From Candidatus Eiseniibacteriota bacterium (GTDB lineage Bacteria > Joyebacterota > Joyebacteria > Joyebacterales > Joyebacteraceae), in NCBI GenBank assembly GCA_030609365.1, contig JAUWCJ010000007.1, forward strand, positions 1-46,591: a stretch of DNA of 46,591 nt, written 5' to 3'. This document shows positions 8,696 to 17,929 of the stretch, piece after piece. A program made the position numbers and the translations under genes. Every line of letters starts with the position of its first letter. Position 1 is the first letter of the stretch. Under the pieces are notes generated by a model that saw nothing but the letters and a program-made list of their open reading frames with translations, was not told the DNA's origin and did no database searches.

Positions 8696-9451
8696 CTAAC
8701 GCCCGTGCACCGCCGCAGCAATTGCCTTCACAAGTCCAGGGTCACCGGTCTTCTCCACGACGTCGCCCGTGATGACGCCGCTGGCGCCCGCCTCCACGAG
8801 CCTGCCCGCCGCCGCAGGCTCACGAATTCCACCGCCGACCATGATCGGCAGATCGATGTAGCCCGACACCGCGCGCACCATCTCCGCGGGAACGTGCTCG
8901 GCCGCGCCGCTGCCCGCGTCGAAGAATGCGAGACGCATACCCAGATACTGGGCCGCGAGCGCATGCGCCATCGCTATGTCCGGCTTGTCTCGAGGGATAG
9001 GTTTCGTCGAGCTCATGAACTCGACCGACGTTGTCGCGCCCCCCTCGACCAGCATGTAGGCCGTTGGTATCGGTTCGAGCCCCGCCTCCTTCAGAACGGG
9101 AGCTGCCCGGACGTGTTCCCCAATGAGAAACTGGGGGTTGCGGCCGCTGACGAGAGACAGGAACAGGATCGCGTCGGCCGCATCAGACACGAATCCCACA
9201 TCGCCGGGGAAGATGACAACGGGCACATCGACTGCGCCCTTGATGGCCCGCACCGTGTCATCGCACCGTCCCTTGAGAGACAGGCTGCCTCCCAGGAGCA
9301 GCGCGTCCGCTCCCGCCCCCACTGCCAGCTCGGCCAACCTCACGTTCTCCGGCGGCTCGAATCTGTCCGGGTCGAGGAGCACCAGATAGAGCGCGCCCAA
9401 GGTCCCGATGCGCTCCTCCATCCAGGCGAGTGTCCTGCCGCTCTCCCGCAT
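8696..9451 (-). CDS. Geranylgeranylglyceryl/heptaprenylglyceryl phosphate synthase-like protein (PcrB/GGGPS family)
   Basis: This 251-residue TIM-barrel protein opens with YLVLLDPDRFEP, then AGADALLLGGS, VVIFPGD and TAYMLVEGG. It ends with LPIMVGGGIREP and ASGVITGDVVEK, the phosphate-binding loops. These match GGGPS-family proteins, which join glycerol 1-phosphate to a polyprenyl diphosphate. That is the first step of archaeal ether lipids, and Bacteroidetes-type and Bacillus (PcrB) homologues are known. GAAGGG lies six bases before the ATG. It is 39 bases from alaS. The family is clear; prenyl chain length and downstream lipid are unknown. Confidence 0.88.
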   Translation of the reverse strand: MRESGRTLAWMEERIGTLGALYLVLLDPDRFEPPENVRLAELAVGAGADALLLGGSLSLKGRCDDTVRAIKGAVDVPVVIFPGDVGFVSDAADAILFLSLVSGRNPQFLIGEHVRAAPVLKEAGLEPIPTAYMLVEGGATTSVEFMSSTKPIPRDKPDIAMAHALAAQYLGMRLAFFDAGSGAAEHVPAEMVRAVSGYIDLPIMVGGGIREPAAAGRLVEAGASGVITGDVVEKTGDPGLVKAIAAAVHGR

Positions 9452-9490
9452 CTCGCGCCCTTCCGTTCGCTTGGAATTCGCGGCGCCTCA

Positions 9491-12178
9491 TCAACTCCCT
9501 ATGAGCCGCTCCGCAATCTCGTAGAACTCCTTCAGAGCCTGGTCAAGCTTCGCCGGGTCTCCCCCGCCCGCCTGCGCAAGGTGCGGCTTTCCTCCACCAC
9601 GGCCCCCCATGACGGCCGCCGCCTCCCGAACGATGTCTCCGGCCTTGAGCGTGCCCTTCTTGACCAGGTCGTCCGTCACCACGGCTATGAGAATGACACC
9701 GCCCTCGGTGACCGCAGCCACGAGGCCGGCGCCGCTCCCGAGCCCGTCGCGCAGTCGGTCGGCTTGGCCTCGAAGCGTCTTGATGTCCGGCGCCTCGGTC
9801 CGCGCCGACAGCATTCGCACTCCTGCGACCTCGCGGGCGCCCGCGATCAGTGAGTCGATCGACCCTCCGGCCGCCTTCTGCTTCTCCTTCTCGATGGTCT
9901 TCCTCAGCATCGACGTCTCGGCCGCCAGTTCCCTGGCCTTCGTGAGCAGCTCGGATGGTGCCGCCTTGAGCACGTGCATGATCTCCCTCACAAGTTCCGC
10001 GTCGTGGCGTGCGCGCGCGCACGCCGTCCTGCCAGTCACGGCCTCGATCCTCCTGACGCCGGCGGCCACGCTCGATTCGCTGACTATCGCGAAGGCGCCT
10101 ATCTCACCCGTGCGCTCGACGTGCGTGCCGCCGCACAGCTCCAGGCTCACCTCCGAATCACCGCAGCCGATGCAGATGACCCGGACCTCGGACCCGTACT
10201 TCTCACCGAAGAGCGCCATGGCTCCCCTTCCTAGAGCCGCCTCCAGATCCATGCTCTCCGGGGTCACGGGGACGTCCGCGCGGATCCAGGCATTCACGCG
10301 GTCCTCGATGCCCGCCGTCTCGCGCTCCGAGAGTTCTGCGAAGTGCGTGAAGTCGAATCTCAGCCTGTCCGCACCCACCCACGAACCGGACTGGTGCACG
10401 TGGTCGCCCAGCTCGCCACGCAGCGCCGCCTGAAGCAGGTGCGTCGCCGTGTGGTTCTTCTCTATCATCCGCCGCCGCGCGACGTCGACCCGGGCCTCGA
10501 CTCGGACCCCGGGCGATACGACTCGGTCAGGGTCGCTTCCGACGTGCGCGTAGCGCTCGCCTCTGGTCGAGACGTTCACCACGTCGACAGTAACGTCGCC
10601 GACCGTGACAGTGCCGGTGTCTGCTACCTGCCCTCCCGATTCCGCATAGAAAGGGCTCTCGGTCAGTGTGAACTCCACTCCGTCATCGCCCACCCGCATT
10701 GTTTCCGCGACGACCGCAGCGACCGGGCCAGACAGAAGCGTCTCGGCCATCTCGCACTCTGAGCCCGCCCCACACGCGCGGGGCAGCTCGTAGCCCACGA
10801 AGCCGGTCTCGGCGCGCTGTCCCTCCCAGGTACCGGGGCCGGCAGTCTCCGCGAACGTGGAAGCGCGCCTGCCGCGCTCCTTCTGCTCCTCCATCGCCGC
10901 CCGGAAGCCCTCCCGGTCGACGGTGAAGCCGCGCTCCGTCGCCATCTCCTCTGTCAGGTCCAGCGGGAACCCGTAGGTGTCGTAGAGGCTGAACGCGACG
11001 GCGCCGGGTACGACCTTCGATTCGCTCTTTCCGAGCGATCCGATCATGTCCTCGAACACCGCGCTGCCCTGTGTCAGCGTCTCGTGGAAGCGCTCTTCCT
11101 CAGACTTGACGACGAGGGCGATGTGCTCACGCTTCTGGAGGAGATGCGGATGCGCTTCCCCCATCGTCTCGGCGACCACCCCGCTGATACGGTACAGGAA
11201 CGGGTCACTTATGCCGAAGGCGAGCCCGCGCCGGACCGCTCTCCGTATCAACCTCCTGATGACGTACCCCTGGGCCTCATTCGACGGGAGGATGTTCTCC
11301 GCGATGGCGAACGAGGCGCCCCGCACGTGATCGGCTATGACGATGAGCGCAGTCCCCGGCTTGCCCTCGGGCGGGCGCGTGCCGCTCGCCGCCTCGGCCT
11401 CGTCCCTCACTGCCGAGAGCACCGGAAGCCCCGTGTCTATCTCATGGATGCTCGCGGCCCCCTGCACGACGCTGGCGAGGCGCTCGAACCCCGTGCCCGT
11501 ATCGATCCCGGGACGCTTGAGCGGCTCGCGAGTGCCGTCCGTGTGCTGGAGGAGCTGCGGAAAGACCAGGTTCCCTATCTCCAGGAAACGGTCGCAGTCA
11601 CATCCCGGGTCGCAGTCCGGCCTGCCGCAGCCGACCTCGGGACCCATGTCGATGTGGATTTCGCAGCACGGACCGCACGGACCGGAATCGCCCGCCGGTC
11701 CCCAGAAGTTGTGCTTGTCGCCAAGTGGCACGATGCGCTCGACCGGGAACTTCATCCGCGTGCGCCAGATATCCGCCGCCGCGGTGTCGTCCTTGTGAAC
11801 CGTGACCCACAGGCGATCGGCAGGCAGGCCAATGACGTCGGTCAGGAACTCCCAACCCCACTCGATCGCCTCTTCTTTGAAGTAGTCCCCGAAGGAGAAG
11901 TTGCCGAGCATTTCGAAGAACGTCGCGTGGTAAGGAGTGTGCCCGACCTCGTCGAGGTCGGAGAGGCGCAGGCATCTCTGGACCGACACCGCTCTTCTGT
12001 ACGGAGGGTTTTCGTCCACGTAGTACGACTTGAACGGGACCATCCCCGCCGACGTGAAGAGAAGGGTCGGGTCGTGGCGCGGTATCAAGGGCGCGCTCTC
12101 GACATAATCGTGTCCGCGCTCCGTGAAGTAGTCGATGAACAGCTGTCTGATCGTGCTCGAAGACATGCCGTCAGGCAT
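9491..12178 (-). CDS. alaS: Alanyl-tRNA synthetase
   Basis: The full-length 895-residue enzyme charges tRNA-Ala. The class II catalytic domain starts TIRQLFIDYFTERGH and contains RCLRLSDLDEVG and the FEMLGNFSFGDYFK motif. A zinc-like CGPCCEIHIDMGPEVGCG segment follows. The editing domain has HTATHLL and CGGTHVERTGEIG, and the C-terminal DHHA1-type domain ends with GGRGGGKPHLAQAGG. The ATG at 12178 overlaps the end of recX by eight bases and has GGGAG upstream; an internal ATG four codons later is possible. The alaS-recX-recA order is widespread. Confidence 0.97.
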   Translation of the reverse strand: MPDGMSSSTIRQLFIDYFTERGHDYVESAPLIPRHDPTLLFTSAGMVPFKSYYVDENPPYRRAVSVQRCLRLSDLDEVGHTPYHATFFEMLGNFSFGDYFKEEAIEWGWEFLTDVIGLPADRLWVTVHKDDTAAADIWRTRMKFPVERIVPLGDKHNFWGPAGDSGPCGPCCEIHIDMGPEVGCGRPDCDPGCDCDRFLEIGNLVFPQLLQHTDGTREPLKRPGIDTGTGFERLASVVQGAASIHEIDTGLPVLSAVRDEAEAASGTRPPEGKPGTALIVIADHVRGASFAIAENILPSNEAQGYVIRRLIRRAVRRGLAFGISDPFLYRISGVVAETMGEAHPHLLQKREHIALVVKSEEERFHETLTQGSAVFEDMIGSLGKSESKVVPGAVAFSLYDTYGFPLDLTEEMATERGFTVDREGFRAAMEEQKERGRRASTFAETAGPGTWEGQRAETGFVGYELPRACGAGSECEMAETLLSGPVAAVVAETMRVGDDGVEFTLTESPFYAESGGQVADTGTVTVGDVTVDVVNVSTRGERYAHVGSDPDRVVSPGVRVEARVDVARRRMIEKNHTATHLLQAALRGELGDHVHQSGSWVGADRLRFDFTHFAELSERETAGIEDRVNAWIRADVPVTPESMDLEAALGRGAMALFGEKYGSEVRVICIGCGDSEVSLELCGGTHVERTGEIGAFAIVSESSVAAGVRRIEAVTGRTACARARHDAELVREIMHVLKAAPSELLTKARELAAETSMLRKTIEKEKQKAAGGSIDSLIAGAREVAGVRMLSARTEAPDIKTLRGQADRLRDGLGSGAGLVAAVTEGGVILIAVVTDDLVKKGTLKAGDIVREAAAVMGGRGGGKPHLAQAGGGDPAKLDQALKEFYEIAERLIGS

Positions 12179-12812
12179 TGGAGTCTCCCTCTATCTCCTT
12201 GAGGACGGTGGACACGACCTCGTAGGAGAAACCTCTTCTTAGCAGAAACGAGTGCAGGCGGGCGCGGCGCTTCGTGTCGTCCACGCCCCCTGACACTCGC
12301 ACCTTCTTCTCTACAGCTCTGCGTGCCAGTTCGAGCTCCGAGTGTTCCCGGAAGGTCTCCTCCACGACGCGGGCGATCAACTCCCTGTCTACCCGCTTAG
12401 CGAGCAGCTCCTGCGTCAGTCGCCGCGGCCCGGTGGGCCGAAGCCTCACCTTCTCATCCGCCCACGCTCTCGCGAACGCCTCGTCGTTCACCAACCCGAC
12501 CTCGGACAGTGAGGCAACCACGGCTGCCGTCAGCTCCTCGCCGAACCCCTTGCGTCTGAGACGGTCGACAAGCTCGCCTTCGCTTCTCGCGCGGACGGCC
12601 AGGAGTCTCAGTGCCGCCTCTCTCGCCTTCGTCCGCTCGTCGTCCGAAGTGAGACGCTCGGCCGCGGCCGGGGCCATCTCGCGCCCCACGGAGAGATCGA
12701 GCTCGCGCGCGAGTTCCTCGGAAACCGTGAAGGCCTTCACGCCATCCACGAACACCGTAACACGAGGCGTGTCGTCGCCGCTCTTCCTGATCTCGGTGAT
12801 GATGCCGCTCAC
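12171..12812 (-). CDS. recX: Regulatory protein RecX
   Basis: The 213-residue protein is a RecA modulator that binds and caps RecA filaments. It is helical and charged, with the RecX repeats visible: RLLAVRARSEGELVDRLRRKG (about 68-88), then LVNDEAFARAWADEKVRLRPTGPRRLTQEL and a C-terminal RRGFSYEVVSTVLKE. An N-terminal beta-rich stretch (VTVFVDGVKAFTVSEE) matches the long RecX form. It lies 40 bases downstream of recA on the same strand and overlaps alaS, so it is probably expressed with both. Confidence 0.92.
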   Translation of the reverse strand: MSGIITEIRKSGDDTPRVTVFVDGVKAFTVSEELARELDLSVGREMAPAAAERLTSDDERTKAREAALRLLAVRARSEGELVDRLRRKGFGEELTAAVVASLSEVGLVNDEAFARAWADEKVRLRPTGPRRLTQELLAKRVDRELIARVVEETFREHSELELARRAVEKKVRVSGGVDDTKRRARLHSFLLRRGFSYEVVSTVLKEIEGDSNA

Positions 12813-12852
12813 GGGCGCCTCTCTCCGTCATCGGCGTGGAGCCCGTTGCCCG

Positions 12853-13965
12853 TCACTTCTTCGAGCCCACCTTCTCCCGCGCCGGCTCCTTCTTCGCGGT
12901 CTTGCCGGCAGGGCCCTTGTCCGCGGCCTTCTTTGTCTCCGTGGGAGCATCGGCCTCGGCGGGTTTCGCCACCAATCCCGTCACCTCTCGTATCTTGTAC
13001 TCCAGCTCTTCGCGCACGGTGGCGTCTTCCGCCAGATACGCCCTGGCCCGTTCCCGTCCCTGGCCGAGCTGAAGGTCACCGTAGCTGAACCAGGTTCCCT
13101 TCTGGGTGACCACCCCGTGCTCCATCCCCAGATCGAGCAGGTCGCCCTCGAGCGAGATGCCCTTGCCGTAGATGATATCGAACTCGGCAATGCGGAACGG
13201 TGGCGCCACCTTGTTCTTCACAACCTTGACCTTCGTCCTGTTGCCGACGATCGTGTCTCCCGCCTTCAGGGCGCCGATCCGGCGTATGTCCAGCCTGACG
13301 CTCGAATAGAACTTGAGCGCCCGCCCACCGGATGTCGTCTCGGGGTTTCCGAACATCACACCTATCTTCATTCTGATCTGGTTGATAAAGATGACGCAGG
13401 TCTTGGATCGAGCGATACACCCCGCGAGCTTCCTCAGAGCCTGCGACATCAGTCGGGCCTGCAAGCCGACATGCGAATCGCCCATCTCGCCCTCGATCTC
13501 GGCGCGCGGTACGAGCGCGGCGACAGAGTCGATCGCAACGACGTCGAGCGCCCCGCTTCTGACAAGCATCTCGGTTATCTCGAGCGCCTGCTCGCCCGTG
13601 TCCGGCTGCGAGATGAGCAGGTTGTCGGTGTCAACTCCGAGCGCGCGCGCGTAGCCGGGGTCGAGCGCGTGCTCCGCGTCTATGAAGGCGGCAACGCCGC
13701 CCAGTTTCTGCGCGTTTGCCACGATGGTCAGAGCCAGTGTCGTCTTGCCCGACGCCTCCGGACCGTAGATCTCTATCACGCGCCCCCTCGGTACCCCTCC
13801 CACTCCCAATGCGAGGTCCAGCGAGATCGACCCCGTCGGGATCACCTCGATACCCTTCCCGAAGTCGTGGTCCCCCAGCGTCATTATGGATCCCGTGCCG
13901 AAGCTCTTCTCTATCTGAGACAGAGCGAGATCCAACGCCTTCTGCTTACCCTTGTTTTCTGCCAT
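12853..13965 (-). CDS. recA: Recombinase RecA
   Basis: I place the start at ATG 13965 ([20 protein letters not shown]), six bases after AGGGAGG; the open frame runs 38 residues further without support. The 370 residues contain Walker [10 protein letters not shown] (68-76), [19 protein letters not shown] with Walker B, loop L1 GEMGDSHVG, and loop L2 with [16 protein letters not shown]. The C-terminus carries a Lys/Ala/Glu-rich tail. RecA drives homologous recombination and LexA cleavage. I see no clear SOS box in the 58 bases before the gene, so it is either read through from cinA-thpR or uses an unrecognised operator. Confidence 0.98.
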   Translation of the reverse strand: MAENKGKQKALDLALSQIEKSFGTGSIMTLGDHDFGKGIEVIPTGSISLDLALGVGGVPRGRVIEIYGPEASGKTTLALTIVANAQKLGGVAAFIDAEHALDPGYARALGVDTDNLLISQPDTGEQALEITEMLVRSGALDVVAIDSVAALVPRAEIEGEMGDSHVGLQARLMSQALRKLAGCIARSKTCVIFINQIRMKIGVMFGNPETTSGGRALKFYSSVRLDIRRIGALKAGDTIVGNRTKVKVVKNKVAPPFRIAEFDIIYGKGISLEGDLLDLGMEHGVVTQKGTWFSYGDLQLGQGRERARAYLAEDATVREELEYKIREVTGLVAKPAEADAPTETKKAADKGPAGKTAKKEPAREKVGSKK

Positions 13966-14023
13966 CCTGACCTCCCTGGGCCGCTTCTCTCTCCGCGCGG
14001 CGACCGTAGCTCCTGTTGTCAGT

Positions 14024-14593
14024 TCACTCTCTCGACCCGCTGTCCAGGGGAACTGCCTCCACCAACTCGTGTATCGCACCTCCGGGACTGAGCGTGCTCC
14101 GCATCACCCGGACCTCCAACACCTTCACCCTCTCCTTCGGGGCAACGAGCTCGTCCAGTGTCTCCTGAACGCTCTCAGCACGGGGGTCTCGCATCCTGGC
14201 CAGTGTCACGTGGGGATGGAATCTGCGCTTCTCCCGAGGGAAACCCAGCTCCGCGAGCTCGCTCTCCACCGCCTCGTGAAGCGCGAAGAGCTCGTCGACG
14301 GGCTCGACCCCAAGCCACAGCACCTTCGGACGCCGCGCAGAAGGAAACGCGCCCAGCGAGCGCGTCTCGAAGCCAAACGATGACACCCGGCTCGAGGCGC
14401 GGGCGACAGCGGCGACGACCTCGGGCAACTCGCTCTCCTCGACGTCTCCCAGGAACTTGAGGGTGAGATGGAGCGTACCGCGCCTGGCCCAGCTGGCCCG
14501 CAAGCCCCGCGCCCTCAGCTCGTCTGTCAGGGCGAGTATGCCCTCTTTGAGACCATCGGACAACTCCAAAGCGATGAATGTCCGCACGCTCAA
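14024..14593 (-). CDS. thpR: RNA 2',3'-cyclic phosphodiesterase (2H phosphoesterase, LigT family)
   Basis: The 189-residue protein carries the two HxTx motifs that define 2H phosphoesterases: HLTLKFLGD (about residues 42-50) and HPHVTLARM (about 127-135). It opens [11 protein letters not shown], as ThpR proteins do. The family opens 2',3'-cyclic phosphates on RNA and was first studied as a 2'-5' RNA ligase. The ATG overlaps the cinA stop by four bases (ATGA), indicating translational coupling. cinA-thpR-recA is a common order. Confidence 0.93.
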   Translation of the reverse strand: MSVRTFIALELSDGLKEGILALTDELRARGLRASWARRGTLHLTLKFLGDVEESELPEVVAAVARASSRVSSFGFETRSLGAFPSARRPKVLWLGVEPVDELFALHEAVESELAELGFPREKRRFHPHVTLARMRDPRAESVQETLDELVAPKERVKVLEVRVMRSTLSPGGAIHELVEAVPLDSGSRE

Positions 14594-15840
14594 GCCGACT
14601 CCTCTATGTTGAGAAGGAGGCGTCTCAAGAGGTCCAGCGCGGCCTGGCAGGCCCCACGCCGGATGCTGCCCCTGCCCCCCGCAAGTCGCAACTCACGTAC
14701 GCGTTCGCCGGCTCCCCCCACCACCGCAACGAACACCATGCCGACAGGCTTCGTCGCCGTGCCTCCGCCCGGCCCGGCCACACCCGTGATCGCCAACCCG
14801 TAGTCGGTAGCGCACTTGTCCCGTACGCCCCGTGCCATCGCGAGCGCGGTTTCCTCTGAGACGGCGCCGTGTCTCTTCAGAACCCCGGCCTTGACGCCCA
14901 GGAGACGTTTCTTCAGGTCGTCCGAGTAGGCGATGACACCGCCCTTGAAGTAGTCCGAGCTTCCGGGCACGCGTGTCAGCCGCCATCCGACCCGACCACC
15001 GGTGCACGATTCGGCGACCGACAGGGTCGACCCGCCCATCGACAGCAGATACCCGACGACCTTCTCCAGCGACTCGTCGCCGCGCGCGTAGACGTACGGC
15101 TCGAGCTTCGCCGCGAGCTTCTCCTGGGATTTCTCGGCCGTCTTCGCGGCTTCGACGGGCGTCTGCCCACTACCGATCACCTTCAGGTCCACGCCGGTTG
15201 GCGACGGGAGATAGACGACGTCGGTCCTCGCCAGCCTCCGCGCGAGCTGCTCGATGCGCTCGGCGATCTCGGATTCCGCCAGGCCCGTGGTTCGAATCAG
15301 ACGCTCCTGCGCCAACCGCCTGAGTCCCTTCCCCTCGAGAAACGGAGAGACGAAGTTCTCGAACATGGATCTGAGTTCGACGGGAACGCCCGGCAGAACA
15401 AAGAGCAGCGCCTTGCCCCTCTCAAACAGAAGGCCCGGCGCCGTTCCTCTCTGGTTCTCAATGCAGCGAGCGCCCTCCGGGAGCATGGCCATAGCGATGT
15501 TGATCTCTGGCATGGGGACATTGCGGGCTTCGAACCTGGCGCGCACGGCATCGAGCACGTCCTCGTCCAGGACGAGCTTCCGCCCGAACAACCTGGCAAC
15601 GGCGTGTTTGGTACGGTCGTCGGCAGTCACGCCCAGCCCCCCGGTCGTGATGACCAGGTCGGCCCGCTCGAGGGCGCGCGCCGTTGCCTCCTCGATGTCG
15701 TCGACAACGTCGGGCACCGTGGAGATACGCACGACCAGAGCACCGAGCGACGTGAGACGTGAGCCGAGATAGCTCGCGTTCAGATCGACCTGGCTCCCGT
15801 CAAGAAGCTCTCCACCTATGGTGATTATCTCGGCCTTCAT
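14590..15840 (-). CDS. cinA: CinA family protein: NMN amidohydrolase/competence-damage inducible protein
   Basis: The 416 residues have the full two-domain form. The N-terminal MoaB/MogA-like domain (about 1-170) opens MKAEIITIGGELLDG and has TTGGLGVTADDRTK. The C-terminal CinA domain (about 255-410) has VAESCTGGRVGWRLT and FKGGVIAYSDDLKKRLLGV. Full-length CinA proteins hydrolyse NMN and ADP-ribose-type pyrophosphates for pyridine-nucleotide repair. The gene is 25 bases after pgpA and overlaps thpR by four bases. In competence-capable species it is co-regulated with recA; nothing here shows competence. Confidence 0.94.
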   Translation of the reverse strand: MKAEIITIGGELLDGSQVDLNASYLGSRLTSLGALVVRISTVPDVVDDIEEATARALERADLVITTGGLGVTADDRTKHAVARLFGRKLVLDEDVLDAVRARFEARNVPMPEINIAMAMLPEGARCIENQRGTAPGLLFERGKALLFVLPGVPVELRSMFENFVSPFLEGKGLRRLAQERLIRTTGLAESEIAERIEQLARRLARTDVVYLPSPTGVDLKVIGSGQTPVEAAKTAEKSQEKLAAKLEPYVYARGDESLEKVVGYLLSMGGSTLSVAESCTGGRVGWRLTRVPGSSDYFKGGVIAYSDDLKKRLLGVKAGVLKRHGAVSEETALAMARGVRDKCATDYGLAITGVAGPGGGTATKPVGMVFVAVVGGAGERVRELRLAGGRGSIRRGACQAALDLLRRLLLNIEESA

Positions 15841-15865
15841 GCGACCACCGTCAGGAGGGAGTGGA

Positions 15866-16360
15866 CTACCAACCCTGAACCAGCAGCATGACGCGCACGA
15901 GTACGTTCGTGTAGATGCCCGCTACGAGGTCGTCCGTCACGATACCCACGCCGCCGGGCAGAGCCTCGGCCTGCCGCGCCGGGAAGGGCTTCACGATATC
16001 GAGGGCCCGGAAGAGCACGAACGCAACGGCGAAGAGGAGGAGCGACTTGGGCAGCAGGAGAACAGAGAGCACGAAGCCGGCGTACTCGTCGATCACGATC
16101 CTGGACGCGTCGTGCCCGAACTGCCGCTCTGCGAGATGCGCGGCCCATATCGCCATCGCGACGAACGCCAGCGTGGAAAGGAGCATCACCCAGAGGGCCA
16201 GGGGCGAGCTCGCCGCAGTTACCTCCGGAACGAAGAACCACATCAGTGCGGCGCAACCCAGTGACCCCACCGTGCCGGGGGCCACCGGCGCGTAGCCCAG
16301 GTAACCTCCGGTGGCCAGGAACTTGACCAGTGGATGTAGTTTCGTGCGTTCTTCTGCCAC
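15866..16360 (-). CDS. pgpA: Phosphatidylglycerophosphatase A
   Basis: This 164-residue membrane enzyme dephosphorylates phosphatidylglycerol phosphate. It shows YAPVAPGTVGSLG near the N-terminus, the catalytic RIVIDEYAGF (about 87-96), and FRALDIVKPFPARQAE. Four hydrophobic segments are visible. It begins with GTG, and AGAGG lies about ten bases upstream. It follows pgsA by 21 bases, so the two successive steps to phosphatidylglycerol are in one operon. Confidence 0.95.
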   Translation of the reverse strand: MAEERTKLHPLVKFLATGGYLGYAPVAPGTVGSLGCAALMWFFVPEVTAASSPLALWVMLLSTLAFVAMAIWAAHLAERQFGHDASRIVIDEYAGFVLSVLLLPKSLLLFAVAFVLFRALDIVKPFPARQAEALPGGVGIVTDDLVAGIYTNVLVRVMLLVQGW

Positions 16361-16381
16361 GTCGACCGATCCTCTTTGGCG

Positions 16382-16963
16382 TTACTCGGCCTTGCGTGCG
16401 TCGCTTTCGGAGTTCCTGTTCGAGAGCACGTAGTCGACCCCGGAGATCACGGTCAGTGCCACGGCCACGATCCCGAGCCCCCAGAGCCCGCGCTCGAACG
16501 TCTGGGTGCGAGGGTCACCCGGCCTCAGTCCCAACCCGTGGACGACCGTCAGGTAGAACAGCGAGGCTGTGATCCAGATCATCTGGGCGGCCGTCTTCCA
16601 CTTGGCCGTCCTGCTCGTAGCGAATCCTCCGCCGCTCTTGAACAGGCCCGTCCGCCAGCCCAGGATCAGGAGCTCACGCGCTATGATCAGTCCGACCATC
16701 CACAGCGAGACGAATGGCAGCCCCATCAACAGAAAGCCGACAAGGACCATTGAAACGAGGACCTTGTCGGCCAGTGGATCCATGAGCTTCCCGAACTCGG
16801 TCACGTTGTCCCAGCGCCTGGCCAGATAACCGTCGTAGAGGTCCGTCAGCATGGCGACGACGAAGATGTAGAGGGCAAGCCTCACGGAACCCGTCAGGAG
16901 GCAGACGAGGACGACGGGCCCCATGATCATCCGCGCTATGGTCAGTCCGTTCGGCCAGTTCAT
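16382..16963 (-). CDS. pgsA: CDP-diacylglycerol-glycerol-3-phosphate 3-phosphatidyltransferase
   Basis: The 193-residue integral membrane enzyme makes phosphatidylglycerol phosphate. The CDP-alcohol phosphotransferase motif is complete: D41, D44, G45, A48, R49, G58, D62 and D66 in the segment DLYDGYLARR to MDPLADK. The N-terminus MNWPNGLTIARM matches PgsA, and five or six hydrophobic helices follow. It is upstream of pgpA in the same operon and 36 bases from porB. Confidence 0.94.
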   Translation of the reverse strand: MNWPNGLTIARMIMGPVVLVCLLTGSVRLALYIFVVAMLTDLYDGYLARRWDNVTEFGKLMDPLADKVLVSMVLVGFLLMGLPFVSLWMVGLIIARELLILGWRTGLFKSGGGFATSRTAKWKTAAQMIWITASLFYLTVVHGLGLRPGDPRTQTFERGLWGLGIVAVALTVISGVDYVLSNRNSESDARKAE

Positions 16964-16998
16964 GCTATGGCGCCTCTCGGGAGCAAACCCCGGGAATC

Positions 16999-17928
16999 CT
17001 ACGCCTGAGTCAGTTCCTCACGCTTGAGGAGCCACTCCCAGTTGCGGTCCGTGTCCTCCTGTATCTCATCGATGATGTGCCTGTTCTTGTCCTTGAAGAG
17101 GTGAGAGAAGCGGCCCTGCCTCTCCAGCCACTCGGAGACCGGCCGCTTGTCCTTGGGCTTCCTGGTCACCTTGAAACGGCCGTGCTCCACCTCGTAGATC
17201 GGCCAGAAGCACGTGTCGACCGCGAGCCTGGCTATGTCCATCGACTCTTCCATCGGATACCGCCAGCCCCGCGTGCAAGGCGTCAGTATGTTCATGAACG
17301 CGGGTCCCTCGATAGACAGGGCCTTCTCGACCTTGTCCGACAGGTCCTTGGGATAGCCTGGAGTGGCCTGCGCCACGTACGGGATCCTGTGCGCGATCAT
17401 GATATCCGTCAGCGGCTTCGGGAACTCTTTCTTCCCCTGCCTGATCTTCCCCGCCGGTGTGGTCGAAGTGGCGGTTCCCTTGGGCGTGCCGCTGGATCGC
17501 TGGATGCCCGTGTTCATGTACGCTTCGTTGTCGTAGCAGATGTAGAGCATGTTATGCCCGCGCTCCATCGCACCCGACAGGGCCTGCAGACCAATGTCGT
17601 ACGTTCCCCCGTCACCACCCATTGCGATGAAGTTGATCTCCTTGTCGATCCTGCCCTGACGCCGGAGCGACCTGTATGCCGCTTCGACCCCTGACATCGT
17701 CGCCGCAGAATTCTCGAAGGCGCTGTGAATGAATGGGTTCCGCCACGCGGTGTACGGGTAGATGGTCGTCACCACTTCGACACAGCCCGTCGAACATCCA
17801 CTTACCGTGTCCTTCCCCGCCGTCAACAGGATCTGTCTCATTGCCGTCATCGGCAGGCAGCCCGCGCAGGCACGATGCCCTCCGGCCATCAGTTCCTCGC
17901 GCTCGGCCAGTTGCTTGAGACCTGGCAT
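16999..17928 (-). CDS. porB: 2-oxoacid (pyruvate):ferredoxin oxidoreductase, beta subunit
   Basis: The beta subunit binds thiamine pyrophosphate and an Fe-S cluster. In its 309 residues GHRACAGC supplies N-terminal cluster cysteines. The TPP motif is GDGGTYDIGLQAL followed by YDNEAYMNTGIQRS, and FMNILTPCTRGW lies in the C-terminal half. GGAGGAG precedes the ATG by six bases, overlapping the porA stop. With porA, porD and porG it forms the four-subunit oxidoreductase. Pyruvate is the likely substrate from the overall sequence, but other 2-oxoacids are possible. Confidence 0.93.
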   Translation of the reverse strand: MPGLKQLAEREELMAGGHRACAGCLPMTAMRQILLTAGKDTVSGCSTGCVEVVTTIYPYTAWRNPFIHSAFENSAATMSGVEAAYRSLRRQGRIDKEINFIAMGGDGGTYDIGLQALSGAMERGHNMLYICYDNEAYMNTGIQRSSGTPKGTATSTTPAGKIRQGKKEFPKPLTDIMIAHRIPYVAQATPGYPKDLSDKVEKALSIEGPAFMNILTPCTRGWRYPMEESMDIARLAVDTCFWPIYEVEHGRFKVTRKPKDKRPVSEWLERQGRFSHLFKDKNRHIIDEIQEDTDRNWEWLLKREELTQA

Positions 17929-17929
17929 G

